A stretch of DNA of 64,000 nucleotides from Paucibacter sp. DJ2R-2 (GTDB taxonomy: Bacteria; Pseudomonadota; Gammaproteobacteria; Burkholderiales; Burkholderiaceae_C): the NCBI RefSeq assembly GCF_025717675.1, contig NZ_JAJIRT010000002.1, positions 248,001 to 312,000 of the forward strand. The letters are read 5' to 3'. Numbering within the stretch: the stretch's first letter is position 1; the number at the start of each line of letters is the position of its first letter. Below the pieces are notes generated by a model. That model worked only from the letters and a program-made list of their open reading frames with translations. It was not told the DNA's origin and made no database searches. Shown one piece after another: positions 26,142 through 35,061 of this stretch. Made by a program: the position numbers and the translations under genes.

Positions 26142-29100
26142 ATGCCCATTCGTTTTGATCTGATCATCACCGCCGACGATTCAAACCGCAACGCCGAGTT
26201 CCGCCTTTGTGATGCCCAAGGCGTGCAACTCGCCTATCAAAAGACGGCTTTCAAGGACATCCCGGTGAGCCAACAGCGGGCTCTATTTGATTTGCGCAAC
26301 CACCTGCGCCTGTATGTCGAAGCGGGCCAGCAACAGGCGGCCGTGGCGGCCGTTGGTGTGTGCATTGCCGAAACGATCCTGGGCAAAGACATCTTTACCC
26401 AACTCTGGGCATCGCAAGCGCAGCGCACGTTGTGCATCCAGTTGCCAGGCGCTGGGGACAGTGAAAACCACCTCGCTGCCGCGCTGGCTCGTGTGCCCTG
26501 GGAGATCGCCCGGCCGGCCGCCGATCACGCGACCCTTGGCGAGCGCAACCTGCTCGTCCGTGTGGTTCACGACATGCAGGCTACGGCGTCAACGCCAATT
26601 GAGCTAGGGGCGGACGAAGCCCTGCGCGTGCTTTTTGTGTTTGCCGAAGCGCGCGGCTCGCGTCCGCTGGGCGCGCGCAGGGAGCGGCGGGAGCTGTTGC
26701 GGCTCTTTGAGAAGGAAATCTACCCGCAGCGCCGCATCGTTGCGCACTTCCTCACCCATGGCGTCACCCGCGAGCGGCTGACAGCGCAGATTCAGGAAAA
26801 CGGCGGCTACCACGTCGTCCACTGGAGCGGGCACGGCCACATGAACCTGCTTGAACTCTGCAAGCCCGGCGGCGCGAGCGACCGCCTCTCTGGCGGGGAA
26901 CTGCTTGAAATCTTCACGGATGCTGGCGGCTTTCTCCCAAGGCTGTTCTTCCTCAGCGCCTGCCATTCCGGCGACATCCTGCAGGTGAAGGACTGGAGTG
27001 ACTTCCTCGCCGTCGCCCAGGGCCAAGAGCCGGGCACGAGAGAAGCCAACACCAAGGACCTCGATCTCAAAGAACAGCCCGGCTACACCGGCACCGCCCA
27101 TGCGCTGCTGCAAGGCGGCGTGCCCTCCGTGGTGGCCATGCGTTACGCCGTGGGTGACGACTATGCCCGAGAGGCGGCGGTGGAGTTTTACCGCGCCCTG
27201 TTCGCCCACGCCCAGCCGAAGAACGTCGCCGCCGCCCTCACCCAGGCGCGGCAGGCCATGCTGAATAGCAAAAAGCATAACCAAGCGCACTTCAGCGTGT
27301 GCGACCACGCCACGCCCGTGCTCTACGGCGAGGAACAGCCCGGCCTCAGCCTTTTGACCGGGCGCAGCCCAGCCCGCAATCCGCGCAATCCCCGCCTGCA
27401 CACCATCACCGAGCTGAGTACGGCAGGGCACGAGCATTTCGTCGGGCGCACCTGGGAATTGGTCGGGCTGGGGGCGGACTTCATCGGCTCCAGCACCGGC
27501 GTGGAGGTGAAGCCGGTTGCCGTCATCACCGGGCTGGGCGGCATGGGCAAGACCGCGCTGACCGCCGAGGCCTTGGCGTTGTGGGAAACGCGCTTTGAGT
27601 GGGTGCTGCTGTATCAGGCCAAGCCGAATGCGCTCGGCTTTGACGCCACATTGCGCGACATCCACATGAAGCTCATGGGCGAGCTGAAGCTTTACCACGA
27701 CCATGTGCGGGCCCATCCCGCCGATGCCATCCACCGCGATGCCAGCGCCGAGTTCACCGGCCCCCTACGGCTGGAGCGGCTCACGCGCAACCTCCTGCGC
27801 GCACTGAAGGACGAGCCCATCCTCCTCGTGCTGGACAACTTTGAGACCAACCTCAAGGACGCCGACCCCGCCACCCCATATTCAGCCTGCCAGGACCCGG
27901 CATGGGAACGTTGCCTGGCCGTGCTGGCCACCGAACTCGTCGGCTCGCCTTCGCGCGTGCTCATCACCTGCCGGCGTCCGCTCACAGCGCTCGCCGGCGG
28001 GGCGGCGCATGCCGTCCCGCTCGGGCCGCTGCCCGGCGCGGAGGCGGCGCTCTACCTGAGGGAGCAGCCCGGCCTGAGACGCTTGGTCTTTGGCGCAGCC
28101 CCTGAGGAGAAGAAGCTCGCACTCCGTCTGCTGAATGCCAGCCGCTTTCACCCACTGCTGATGGATCGGCTGGCGAAGCTGGCGGCGCAGGCGCCGCTGC
28201 GGCCCCAGCTGCTGGCCGCACTCGATGCGCTGGATAAAACCCAGGACTTCGCCCAGCTCCCGGCGCTTTTTGCCACCACGCCGGGTGATGCAAAAGAACT
28301 GGCCTACCTCGACGATGCGCTGGCTTCTTCGCTCGACCAGCTCATCCGCGACTTGGGCCCGGATGCCCGCCGCCTGCTCTGGATCATCGCCTTGGCCAAT
28401 CAGCCCGAGGCGCAGGGGCTGGTTCAGCGCTTGTGGAGCGGGGAGACGCACGAGCAGCAGCAACTCCGGCAGATCAAGCAGATGCTAGACATGGTGCCGC
28501 AACTCCCGCCGGAGATGCCGGCGGAGTTGAACGCGATGCCACCGGAGCTTCGCGCGATGCTCGACGCCCTGCCGGCCGAGCGGCCGGCGCGGCCGGATTT
28601 GGCGCCGCTGTTGGCCCGGCTGGTGAGCGTGGGGCTGCTCACAGAGGAGCGCGACGCACCGGACGACGCCAACCCGAATCTCAGCTGCCACGAACTCGTC
28701 CGCGAACGCATCCGCGCCTGGATGGCGCAGCGGCCGCAGGACCATGCGGAGTGGACCGAAAACACCATCCGCCTCGCCTACGCCGAGCGGCTGGAGGCTG
28801 TGTATGACGCGCTCCAGCACCAGAACATGAGCGCCGCTCTAGAGGCAGGCAGCCGCGCCGTGGTCTATTGCGTGCAGGCCGGGGCCTGGGATCGGATGGG
28901 CGGTTTTGCCAGCCGCCTGGTCACAAGCACCAACGATCCGCGCTTGCTGGAGACGCTGATCCCGCATCTCCAGATGGCCGCCGAATCCACCTCTGAGGGC
29001 CGGCCGCGCTGGACCTGCCTCGGCAACCTCGCCGATGCACTGAAGAACAGTGGCCGTCCCGATGCCAGCCTGCTCTTCTACGAGCAGGCCGCTGCCCAGG

Positions 29101-30149
29101 CCCGCACCGTCGCCGAGGCGGGAGGCGAGGGCTCCCGGCAGGCGTGGTCGGACCTCGGTTGGATCTCTGGCAACTGGGCGCTTGCTCTCCGGGGTGACGG
29201 CAAGATCGACGCGGCGCGCCAGTGTCAGCTCGACAGCGCCGAGGCGGAGAAGCAAGCTGGCAGCCCTGCCATCCAAGTCATCGGCAGCGAGCTGGAGGCC
29301 CTGCGCATTGACATCCTGCAGGGCCAGGTCAAGGCGGCCTTGCCGAAGGTGGAGGCGCGGCTGGCGCAGGTTGATGCGTGGTGGCAGCAACAGCGCTGCG
29401 GCCAGCAAGTGCCCGAGGCCCCGGATGCAGAGGTCCTCGCTCGCGCGTTCATCAGCGCGCTCGACATTGCCACAGACGCTCACTTTGCCGAGAAGGACTG
29501 GCCCTCCGCCCTGCGCCGCCTTGAAGCCATCCTGGAGGTGAAACGTGCGCTGGAGCGCCCGGCGGAGGACATCGGCACCACGCGGATGAACCGCGCCAAC
29601 GTGCTAAATCGGCTCGGCGATTTCGGCGAGGCCAAGGCCGAGCTGGAGGCCTGCCTCACGCTGTTCCAGTACGACCCGGCCAGGAGCGCCAGGGTGCTCA
29701 GCTCCCTCGCGGACTTGTTCGACAAGCAAGGCGACATCGCCCAGGCCATCATCCAGCAGCGCCGAGCCCTTGCCCTGCGCGAAGCTCTTCCTGATCCCGC
29801 TGCCCGCGCCGGCTCGCACAACAATCTGGCCCACTACCTGGTAAGCAGCGGCAGCCCAGCCGCCCTCGCCGAAGCCCCCCGCCATCAGCTCGCCGCCCTG
29901 GTTTACCGCCTGGTCGCCGGGCTGGGACAGCAGCTCCAGACCTCGCTGCACAACTACGGCGTTCGTTTCCGCCGCGCCCATGCCGCCGGCACCGAGCTCT
30001 CAGTCCCGCGCGTGGCGGAGCTGCTCGCCGAGCCCGCCTTTGCCCCGCTGGCGCAATGGTTGCGCCAACGCCAGCTGCCGCTGGAAGAGCTGCAAGCCGA
30101 TGTGGATCGATTCCTCGCCCGAGCCCGACAGGACGGTAAAGCCCCATGA
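26142..30149 (+). CDS. CHAT-protease / P-loop NTPase / TPR multidomain protein
   Basis: A 1335-aa soluble protein with no signal peptide. Residues ~1-400 are a CHAT (caspase-like) domain with the catalytic dyad His231 (HWSGHGHMN) and Cys274 (FFLSACHSGD) and the typical GVPSVVAMRYAV before the last strand. Residues ~425-700 are an NB-ARC/STAND-like NTPase: P-loop GLGGMGKT (464-471), Walker B LLVLDN (Asp565), sensor-like VLITCRR. A winged-helix-like region (~740-890) is followed by TPR-type helical repeats (~900-1270; SGRPDASLLFYEQAAAQ, LGDFGEAKAELEACLTLFQ). All key residues are present. The stop overlaps the next gene by 4 bp. The weak ribosome site leaves the start slightly uncertain. Most likely a sensor-protease of a conflict system. 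Confidence 0.85.
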   Translation: MPIRFDLIITADDSNRNAEFRLCDAQGVQLAYQKTAFKDIPVSQQRALFDLRNHLRLYVEAGQQQAAVAAVGVCIAETILGKDIFTQLWASQAQRTLCIQLPGAGDSENHLAAALARVPWEIARPAADHATLGERNLLVRVVHDMQATASTPIELGADEALRVLFVFAEARGSRPLGARRERRELLRLFEKEIYPQRRIVAHFLTHGVTRERLTAQIQENGGYHVVHWSGHGHMNLLELCKPGGASDRLSGGELLEIFTDAGGFLPRLFFLSACHSGDILQVKDWSDFLAVAQGQEPGTREANTKDLDLKEQPGYTGTAHALLQGGVPSVVAMRYAVGDDYAREAAVEFYRALFAHAQPKNVAAALTQARQAMLNSKKHNQAHFSVCDHATPVLYGEEQPGLSLLTGRSPARNPRNPRLHTITELSTAGHEHFVGRTWELVGLGADFIGSSTGVEVKPVAVITGLGGMGKTALTAEALALWETRFEWVLLYQAKPNALGFDATLRDIHMKLMGELKLYHDHVRAHPADAIHRDASAEFTGPLRLERLTRNLLRALKDEPILLVLDNFETNLKDADPATPYSACQDPAWERCLAVLATELVGSPSRVLITCRRPLTALAGGAAHAVPLGPLPGAEAALYLREQPGLRRLVFGAAPEEKKLALRLLNASRFHPLLMDRLAKLAAQAPLRPQLLAALDALDKTQDFAQLPALFATTPGDAKELAYLDDALASSLDQLIRDLGPDARRLLWIIALANQPEAQGLVQRLWSGETHEQQQLRQIKQMLDMVPQLPPEMPAELNAMPPELRAMLDALPAERPARPDLAPLLARLVSVGLLTEERDAPDDANPNLSCHELVRERIRAWMAQRPQDHAEWTENTIRLAYAERLEAVYDALQHQNMSAALEAGSRAVVYCVQAGAWDRMGGFASRLVTSTNDPRLLETLIPHLQMAAESTSEGRPRWTCLGNLADALKNSGRPDASLLFYEQAAAQARTVAEAGGEGSRQAWSDLGWISGNWALALRGDGKIDAARQCQLDSAEAEKQAGSPAIQVIGSELEALRIDILQGQVKAALPKVEARLAQVDAWWQQQRCGQQVPEAPDAEVLARAFISALDIATDAHFAEKDWPSALRRLEAILEVKRALERPAEDIGTTRMNRANVLNRLGDFGEAKAELEACLTLFQYDPARSARVLSSLADLFDKQGDIAQAIIQQRRALALREALPDPAARAGSHNNLAHYLVSSGSPAALAEAPRHQLAALVYRLVAGLGQQLQTSLHNYGVRFRRAHAAGTELSVPRVAELLAEPAFAPLAQWLRQRQLPLEELQADVDRFLARARQDGKAP

Positions 30150-31432
30150 AGCTACCCCAACTTTTTCAAGCCCTCAGCGCCGCCGTGCAGCGGGGCGACC
30201 GCCCGGCCGCGCTGGAACTGGGCCGCCAGATTCAGCAACAGCTGGCCAGCGAAAGCGCCGAGCACGCCACCCTGGAGCGCCAGATGCGCGCCTTGCTGGC
30301 GGAGCTGGACGGTGCCCCGCCGCCCGCCGCATCACCTGCCCAGCCACTCGAGGAGTTGATCTTCGACCCACTCGCCGAACGCGGTGGCTTGGATGATCAG
30401 CCGGAGGAAGCGTCGCCCAGCGCAGAAAAGGAGACTGCCTCTTCAGCACTGACGGGCGACGCGCGCCTGTTTCCGCTGTGGTTTGGCACCAACCGCCGCG
30501 CCACGGCCGATGGCAAAGGCTTCAGCGGTGAGCGCGATGCGCAGACCACCGTGGGCCGGGTGCTCGTGCGCGTGCCCGAGGCCCACCGCTTCGGCGAAAC
30601 CGGCAGCGGCTTTTGGCAAAAGCTCAAGCGCTTGGATTTCCGTGATGACCGCCTGCGCCTGCACGAGGTTCAGGTGCAGGACGAAGCAGGCTTCTACGCC
30701 AGCCTGCAAGCCGCCACGCAGCACGACGGGGCGACGCACGCGCTGCTCTTCCTGCACGGCTTCAATGTGAGTTTTGAGGAGGCCGCCATCCGCGCAGCGC
30801 AGCTCGGCTGCGATCTGGCGGTGCCGGGCGTCACGGCCTTCTTCAGCTGGCCCTCACGCGCTGCCGTGGCGTGCTACCCGGCCGATGAAGCCAGCATCGA
30901 GGCCAGCGAACGGGCCATCACCGATTTTCTGGTGGACTTCGCCACCCGCTCAGGCGCTCAGAAGATCCATGTGATCGCCCACAGCATGGGCAATCGCGGC
31001 CTGCTGCGTGCCTTGCAACGGATTGCCGCCAACGCGCAGACGCAGGGCCGGGTGAAGTTTGGCCAGATCTTTTTGGCGGCACCCGATGTGGACCGCGACC
31101 TGTTTCTCGACCTCGCTCATCTGTACCCGGCGCACAGTGAGCGCACCACGCTCTACGCCTCCGCTGCCGATCTGCCCGTGCATCTCTCGTCCAAGCTGCA
31201 CAGCGCCCCGCGCGCGGGCTATTTCCAGCCCTACACCGTGGCGCCCGAGGTGGACACGGTGGCTGTGCCCGACTTCGACCTCGATCTGCTGGGCCACAGC
31301 TACTTCGCCCAGGCCGCAGCGCTGCTGCACGATATGTTCGACCTGATGCGACTGGACGCCCCACCGTCTTCGCGGCAGCGCCTGAGTGCAGCACTCGAAG
31401 AAGACCAGCGTTTCTGGAGGCTGCGGCTCTGA
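30146..31432 (+). CDS. DUF900 alpha/beta hydrolase with helical N-terminal domain
   Basis: A 428-aa protein. Residues 1-55 are an amphipathic helical pair (LPQLFQALSAAVQRGDRPAA, ATLERQMRALLAEL). Residues ~57-102 are a Pro/Ala/Glu-rich, apparently disordered linker. The rest is a DUF900-type serine hydrolase: FPLWFGTNRRA, oxyanion strand ALLFLHGFNVSFEEAA, nucleophile elbow HVIAHSMGNRGL (Ser280), a likely acid in LAAPDVDRD and a likely His384 in LLGHSYFAQ. Relatives include lipases and esterases. It is translationally coupled (ATGA) to the CHAT-NTPase-TPR gene, so it is the probable effector or substrate. No signal peptide. Followed by a bidirectional terminator. Confidence 0.85.
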   Translation: MKLPQLFQALSAAVQRGDRPAALELGRQIQQQLASESAEHATLERQMRALLAELDGAPPPAASPAQPLEELIFDPLAERGGLDDQPEEASPSAEKETASSALTGDARLFPLWFGTNRRATADGKGFSGERDAQTTVGRVLVRVPEAHRFGETGSGFWQKLKRLDFRDDRLRLHEVQVQDEAGFYASLQAATQHDGATHALLFLHGFNVSFEEAAIRAAQLGCDLAVPGVTAFFSWPSRAAVACYPADEASIEASERAITDFLVDFATRSGAQKIHVIAHSMGNRGLLRALQRIAANAQTQGRVKFGQIFLAAPDVDRDLFLDLAHLYPAHSERTTLYASAADLPVHLSSKLHSAPRAGYFQPYTVAPEVDTVAVPDFDLDLLGHSYFAQAAALLHDMFDLMRLDAPPSSRQRLSAALEEDQRFWRLRL

Positions 31433-31466
31433 TTTGCGCACCAGAAACGATTCGTCATACCCAGCG

Positions 31467-31503
31467 AAAAAGCCCTGACCAGTTTCCCGGACGGGGCTTT
31501 TTT
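31467..31503. terminator. Bidirectional terminator between the hydrolase gene and lpdA
   Basis: Stem aaaaagccc (31467-31475) with gggcttttt (31494-31502); T-runs follow on both strands. It serves the CHAT operon on the plus strand and the aceE-aceF-lpdA operon on the minus strand. Confidence 0.88.
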
Positions 31504-31519
31504 CTTGCGCTAAGGCCGC

Positions 31520-33343
31520 TTACTTCTTGCTGGGCGGAAGGTCCGTGCAAGACCCGTGCGCCACTTCCGCCGCCATGCCGATGCTCTCGCCCAGTGTCGG
31601 ATGCGGGTGAATCGTCTTGCCGATGTCCACCGCGTCGGCGCCCATCTCGATGGCCAAAGCGATCTCGCCGATCATGTCGCCGGCATGGGTGCCGACGATG
31701 CCGCCGCCGACGATGCGGTGCGTCTCTTCATCGAAGAGCAGCTTGGTGAAGCCTTCGTCGCGGCCGTTGGCGATCGCGCGGCCCGAAGCCGACCAAGGGA
31801 ACAAGCCCTTCTTGACCTTGATGCCTTGGGCCTTGGCCTGGTCTTCGGTCAAACCCACCCACGCCACTTCCGGGTCGGTGTAGGCCACGCTCGGGATCAC
31901 GCGGGCATCAAACTGGCTCTTGCTCAGGTGCGCATCGCCGAGGATGGCGCCAGCGGCCACTTCGGCCGCCACATGGGCTTCGTGCACCGCCTTGTGCGCC
32001 AGCATGGGCTGGCCGACCACATCGCCGATGGCGAAGATGTGCGGCACATTGGTGCGCATCTGCACATCGACGTTGATGAAGCCACGGTCGGTCACGGCCA
32101 CGCCGGCCTTGTCGGCTGCGATCTTCTTGCCATTGGGCGTGCGGCCCACAGCTTGCAGCACGAAGTCGTAGACGCCTTCGCTCTTGGTGCCGTCCAGGCC
32201 CTCGAACTGCACCTTGATGCCTTCAGGCGTGGCCTCGGCACCGACGGTCTTGGTCTTCAACATGATGTTGTCGAAGCGCTTGGCGTTCATCTTCTGCCAG
32301 ACCTTGACCAGATCGCGGTCGGCGCCTTGCATCAGGCCGTCCAGCATCTCGACCACATCGAGGCGTGCGCCCAGGGTCGAGTAGACCGTGCCCATTTCCA
32401 GGCCGATGATGCCGCCGCCGATGATCAGCATCTTCTTGGGCGTGCCCTTGAGTTCCAGCGCGCCGGTCGAATCGACGATGCGCGGGTCTTGCGGCAAAAA
32501 GGGCAGGCGCACCGCTTGCGAGCCGGCCGCAATGATGGCCTGCTTGAAGCGAAGCACCTTCTTGGCGCCGGTCTTGGCCTGGGCCTCGCCGGCGGTTTCT
32601 TCGACTTCCACATGGAAGGCGTCGATGAAGTTGCCGTAGCCGCGCACGGTGGTGACCTTGCGCATCTTGGCCATCTGGGCCAGGCCGCCGGTCAGCTTGC
32701 CGATGACCTTTTCCTTGTGGCCGCGCAGCTTGTCGATGTTGACGGTCGGGGCGCCGAAGTCCACGCCCAGATCGCCGAGGTGCGAGACCTCATCCATCAC
32801 CGCGGCCACATGCAGCAAGGCCTTGGACGGGATGCAGCCCACATTCAAGCAGACACCGCCCAGGGTGGCATAACGCTCCACCAGCACGACCTTCAAACCC
32901 AGGTCAGCGGCGCGGAAAGCGGCTGAGTAGCCGCCCGGGCCGGCGCCCAGCACCAAGACATCGGCTTCCAGATCGACCGGGCCGCTGTAGCTGCCGGCGG
33001 CGGGGACGAAGGCGGGAGCAGGAGCGGGGGCAGGGGCAGCCGCCACAGGGGCGGCAGCTGCGGCAACAGGAGCAGCAGCAGGCGTAGGTGCAGGCGCAGC
33101 AGCCGCTTCGGACTCCAGCACCAGCAACAGCGTGCCCTGGTTGATCTTGTCACCCAGCGCGACCTTGACTTCCTTGACCACGCCGGCATGCGAGGACGGG
33201 ATCTCCATCGAGGCCTTGTCGGACTCCACGGTCACCAGGCTTTGCTCGACCTTGACCGTGTCACCGACCTTGACCAGCAGCTCGATGACGGCCACATCCT
33301 TGAAGTCGCCGATGTCGGGAACTTGTACTTGAACCAATGCCAT
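31520..33343 (-). CDS. lpdA: Dihydrolipoyl dehydrogenase (E3) with N-terminal lipoyl domain
   Basis: A 607-aa protein; ribosome site GGAGA lies 8 bases before the ATG. It re-oxidises dihydrolipoamide of the pyruvate dehydrogenase complex with NAD+. Residues 1-78 form a lipoyl domain with the modified Lys in ESDKAS (Lys43), then an Ala/Pro hinge (80-120). The FAD site [10 protein letters not shown] and the redox disulfide [13 protein letters not shown] (Cys165, Cys170) follow, and the C-terminus has HPHPTLGES with the base His. The lipoyl extension is usual in Burkholderiales and Neisseria. Last gene of aceE-aceF-lpdA (15-bp gap). Its 3' end is repeated, in decayed form, at 25665-25915. Confidence 0.96.
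   Translation of the reverse strand: MALVQVQVPDIGDFKDVAVIELLVKVGDTVKVEQSLVTVESDKASMEIPSSHAGVVKEVKVALGDKINQGTLLLVLESEAAAAPAPTPAAAPVAAAAAPVAAAPAPAPAPAFVPAAGSYSGPVDLEADVLVLGAGPGGYSAAFRAADLGLKVVLVERYATLGGVCLNVGCIPSKALLHVAAVMDEVSHLGDLGVDFGAPTVNIDKLRGHKEKVIGKLTGGLAQMAKMRKVTTVRGYGNFIDAFHVEVEETAGEAQAKTGAKKVLRFKQAIIAAGSQAVRLPFLPQDPRIVDSTGALELKGTPKKMLIIGGGIIGLEMGTVYSTLGARLDVVEMLDGLMQGADRDLVKVWQKMNAKRFDNIMLKTKTVGAEATPEGIKVQFEGLDGTKSEGVYDFVLQAVGRTPNGKKIAADKAGVAVTDRGFINVDVQMRTNVPHIFAIGDVVGQPMLAHKAVHEAHVAAEVAAGAILGDAHLSKSQFDARVIPSVAYTDPEVAWVGLTEDQAKAQGIKVKKGLFPWSASGRAIANGRDEGFTKLLFDEETHRIVGGGIVGTHAGDMIGEIALAIEMGADAVDIGKTIHPHPTLGESIGMAAEVAHGSCTDLPPSKK
31560..31810 (-). repeat. lpdA 3'-end direct repeat (intact-gene copy)
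   Basis: Partner of 25665-25915 in the same orientation, offset 5895. The two copies bracket the CHAT/hydrolase operon. Confidence 0.88.
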
Positions 33344-33358
33344 GTCAGGGTTCTCCGG

Positions 33359-35041
33359 TCAGAGCACGATGCGGCGGAAATCGGCCAGCAGCGAAGCGAA
33401 GTAGACATTGAAGCGCGCAGCGGCCGCGCCGTCGATGACGCGGTGGTCCCAGCTCAAGGAGAGCGGCAGCATCAGACGCGGCTGGAAAGCCTTGCCATCC
33501 CACTTGGGCTCGATCTGGCTCTTGCACACGCCCATGATGGCCACTTCCGGCGCATTGATGATGGGGGTGAAGTAACGACCACCGATGCCGCCCAGGGACG
33601 AGATGGTGAAGCAGCCACCGCTCATCTCGGCCGGGCCCAGCTTGCCGTCGCGCGCCTTCTTGGCCAGCTCGCCCATTTCGGCGCTGATCTCGAAGATGCC
33701 CTTCTTGTCGGCGTCCTTGATCACCGGCACGACCAGGCCGTTGGGCGTGTCCGCCGCAAAGCCGATGTGGAAGTACTTCTTCAGCACCAGCTTTTGCGCG
33801 TCGCCCTCGCCTTCCAGCGAGGCATTGAACTCGGGGAACTTCTTGAGCGCCGCCACGGCCGCCTTGATCATGAAGGCCAGCATGGTGACCTTGACCGCCG
33901 CCGGGTTCTTCTCGTTTTCCTTGTTCGTTTGAACACGGAAGGCTTCCAGCTCGGTGATGTCGGCGTCGTCGTGGTTGGTCACATGCGGGATGACCACCCA
34001 GTTGCGGTGCAGATTGGCACCGCTGATCTTCTTGATGCGGCTGAGGTCCTTGCGCTCGATGGCGCCGAACTTCTCGAAGTCCACCTTGGGCCAGGGCAGC
34101 AGGCCAGCCAGGCCCGCGCCGCCGGCCGCAGCCGGGGCAGCTGCAGGTGCCACCGCCTTTTGCGCTGCGGTCTGCACCGCACCGGCCATCACGGCCTTGA
34201 CAAAGGCCTGCAGGTCTTGCTCCTGGATGCGGCCATTCGGGCCCGTGCCCTTGACCTCGTCCAGCGGCACACCCAGCTCACGCGCCATGCGGCGGATGCT
34301 GGGCGAGGCGTGCGGCAGCTTGCCCTTGAGCACGCTCGGGTCGTGAGCGGGCACGGCTACAACTGCAGCAGCAGCCGGCGCGGCCACCACGGCTGCAGCA
34401 GCCGGAGCAGTCACGGGTGCAGCAGCCACAGGCGCGGCGGCCACGGGTGCAGCAGCAGCGCCCTGCACTTCCACCAGCGCCAGCAGCGAGCCCTTGGCCA
34501 CCTTGTCACCGAGCTTGACCTTGAATTCCTTGATCACACCAGCGTGCGAAGACGGGATCTCCATCGAGGCCTTGTCGCTCTCGACCGTGATCAGGCTTTG
34601 CTCGACCTTGATGCTGTCGCCGACCTTGACGAAGACCTCGATCACCGCCACCGACTCGAAGTCGCCGATATCGGGCACGAACACTTCGACCAGGCTGCTC
34701 GCTGCTGCCGAGGCGGCGGCCACAGGAACAGCGGCCACCGGCGCAGCAGCGACCGGAGCCGGTGCAGCAGGAGCGGCAGCCGGCACAGCAACAGCCGCCG
34801 AGCCCGCAGCCTCGACCAGCAGCACCAGGCTGCCTTCATTGACCTTGTCACCCAGGGCGACCTTGATCTCGCGCACCACGCCAGCGTGGCTGCTCGGAAT
34901 CTCCATCGAGGCCTTGTCGCTCTCGACCGTGATCAGGCTTTGCTCCACGGACACCGTGTCGCCCACCTTGACGAGCAGCTCGATCACCGCCACGTCCTTG
35001 ACGTCCCCGATGTCGGGAACTTTCACTTCTACCAATGCCAT
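33359..35041 (-). CDS. aceF: Pyruvate dehydrogenase E2, dihydrolipoyl acetyltransferase
   Basis: A 560-aa protein. The start at 35041 has GGAGA 5-9 bases upstream; an upstream ATG at 35065 would run into aceE. Domain order: lipoyl 1 (1-77, Lys43), Ala/Pro hinge, lipoyl 2 (~117-193, Lys157), Ala-rich hinge, E1/E3-binding domain ([19 protein letters not shown]), and the catalytic core ending in [15 protein letters not shown] with the active-site His. It moves the acetyl group from E1 to CoA. It lies 20 bp after aceE and 15 bp before lpdA in one operon. The two lipoyl domains and that of LpdA are near copies of each other. Confidence 0.96.
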   Translation of the reverse strand: MALVEVKVPDIGDVKDVAVIELLVKVGDTVSVEQSLITVESDKASMEIPSSHAGVVREIKVALGDKVNEGSLVLLVEAAGSAAVAVPAAAPAAPAPVAAAPVAAVPVAAASAAASSLVEVFVPDIGDFESVAVIEVFVKVGDSIKVEQSLITVESDKASMEIPSSHAGVIKEFKVKLGDKVAKGSLLALVEVQGAAAAPVAAAPVAAAPVTAPAAAAVVAAPAAAAVVAVPAHDPSVLKGKLPHASPSIRRMARELGVPLDEVKGTGPNGRIQEQDLQAFVKAVMAGAVQTAAQKAVAPAAAPAAAGGAGLAGLLPWPKVDFEKFGAIERKDLSRIKKISGANLHRNWVVIPHVTNHDDADITELEAFRVQTNKENEKNPAAVKVTMLAFMIKAAVAALKKFPEFNASLEGEGDAQKLVLKKYFHIGFAADTPNGLVVPVIKDADKKGIFEISAEMGELAKKARDGKLGPAEMSGGCFTISSLGGIGGRYFTPIINAPEVAIMGVCKSQIEPKWDGKAFQPRLMLPLSLSWDHRVIDGAAAARFNVYFASLLADFRRIVL

Positions 35042-35061
35042 GTCTGTCTCCGCGAGCGCGA

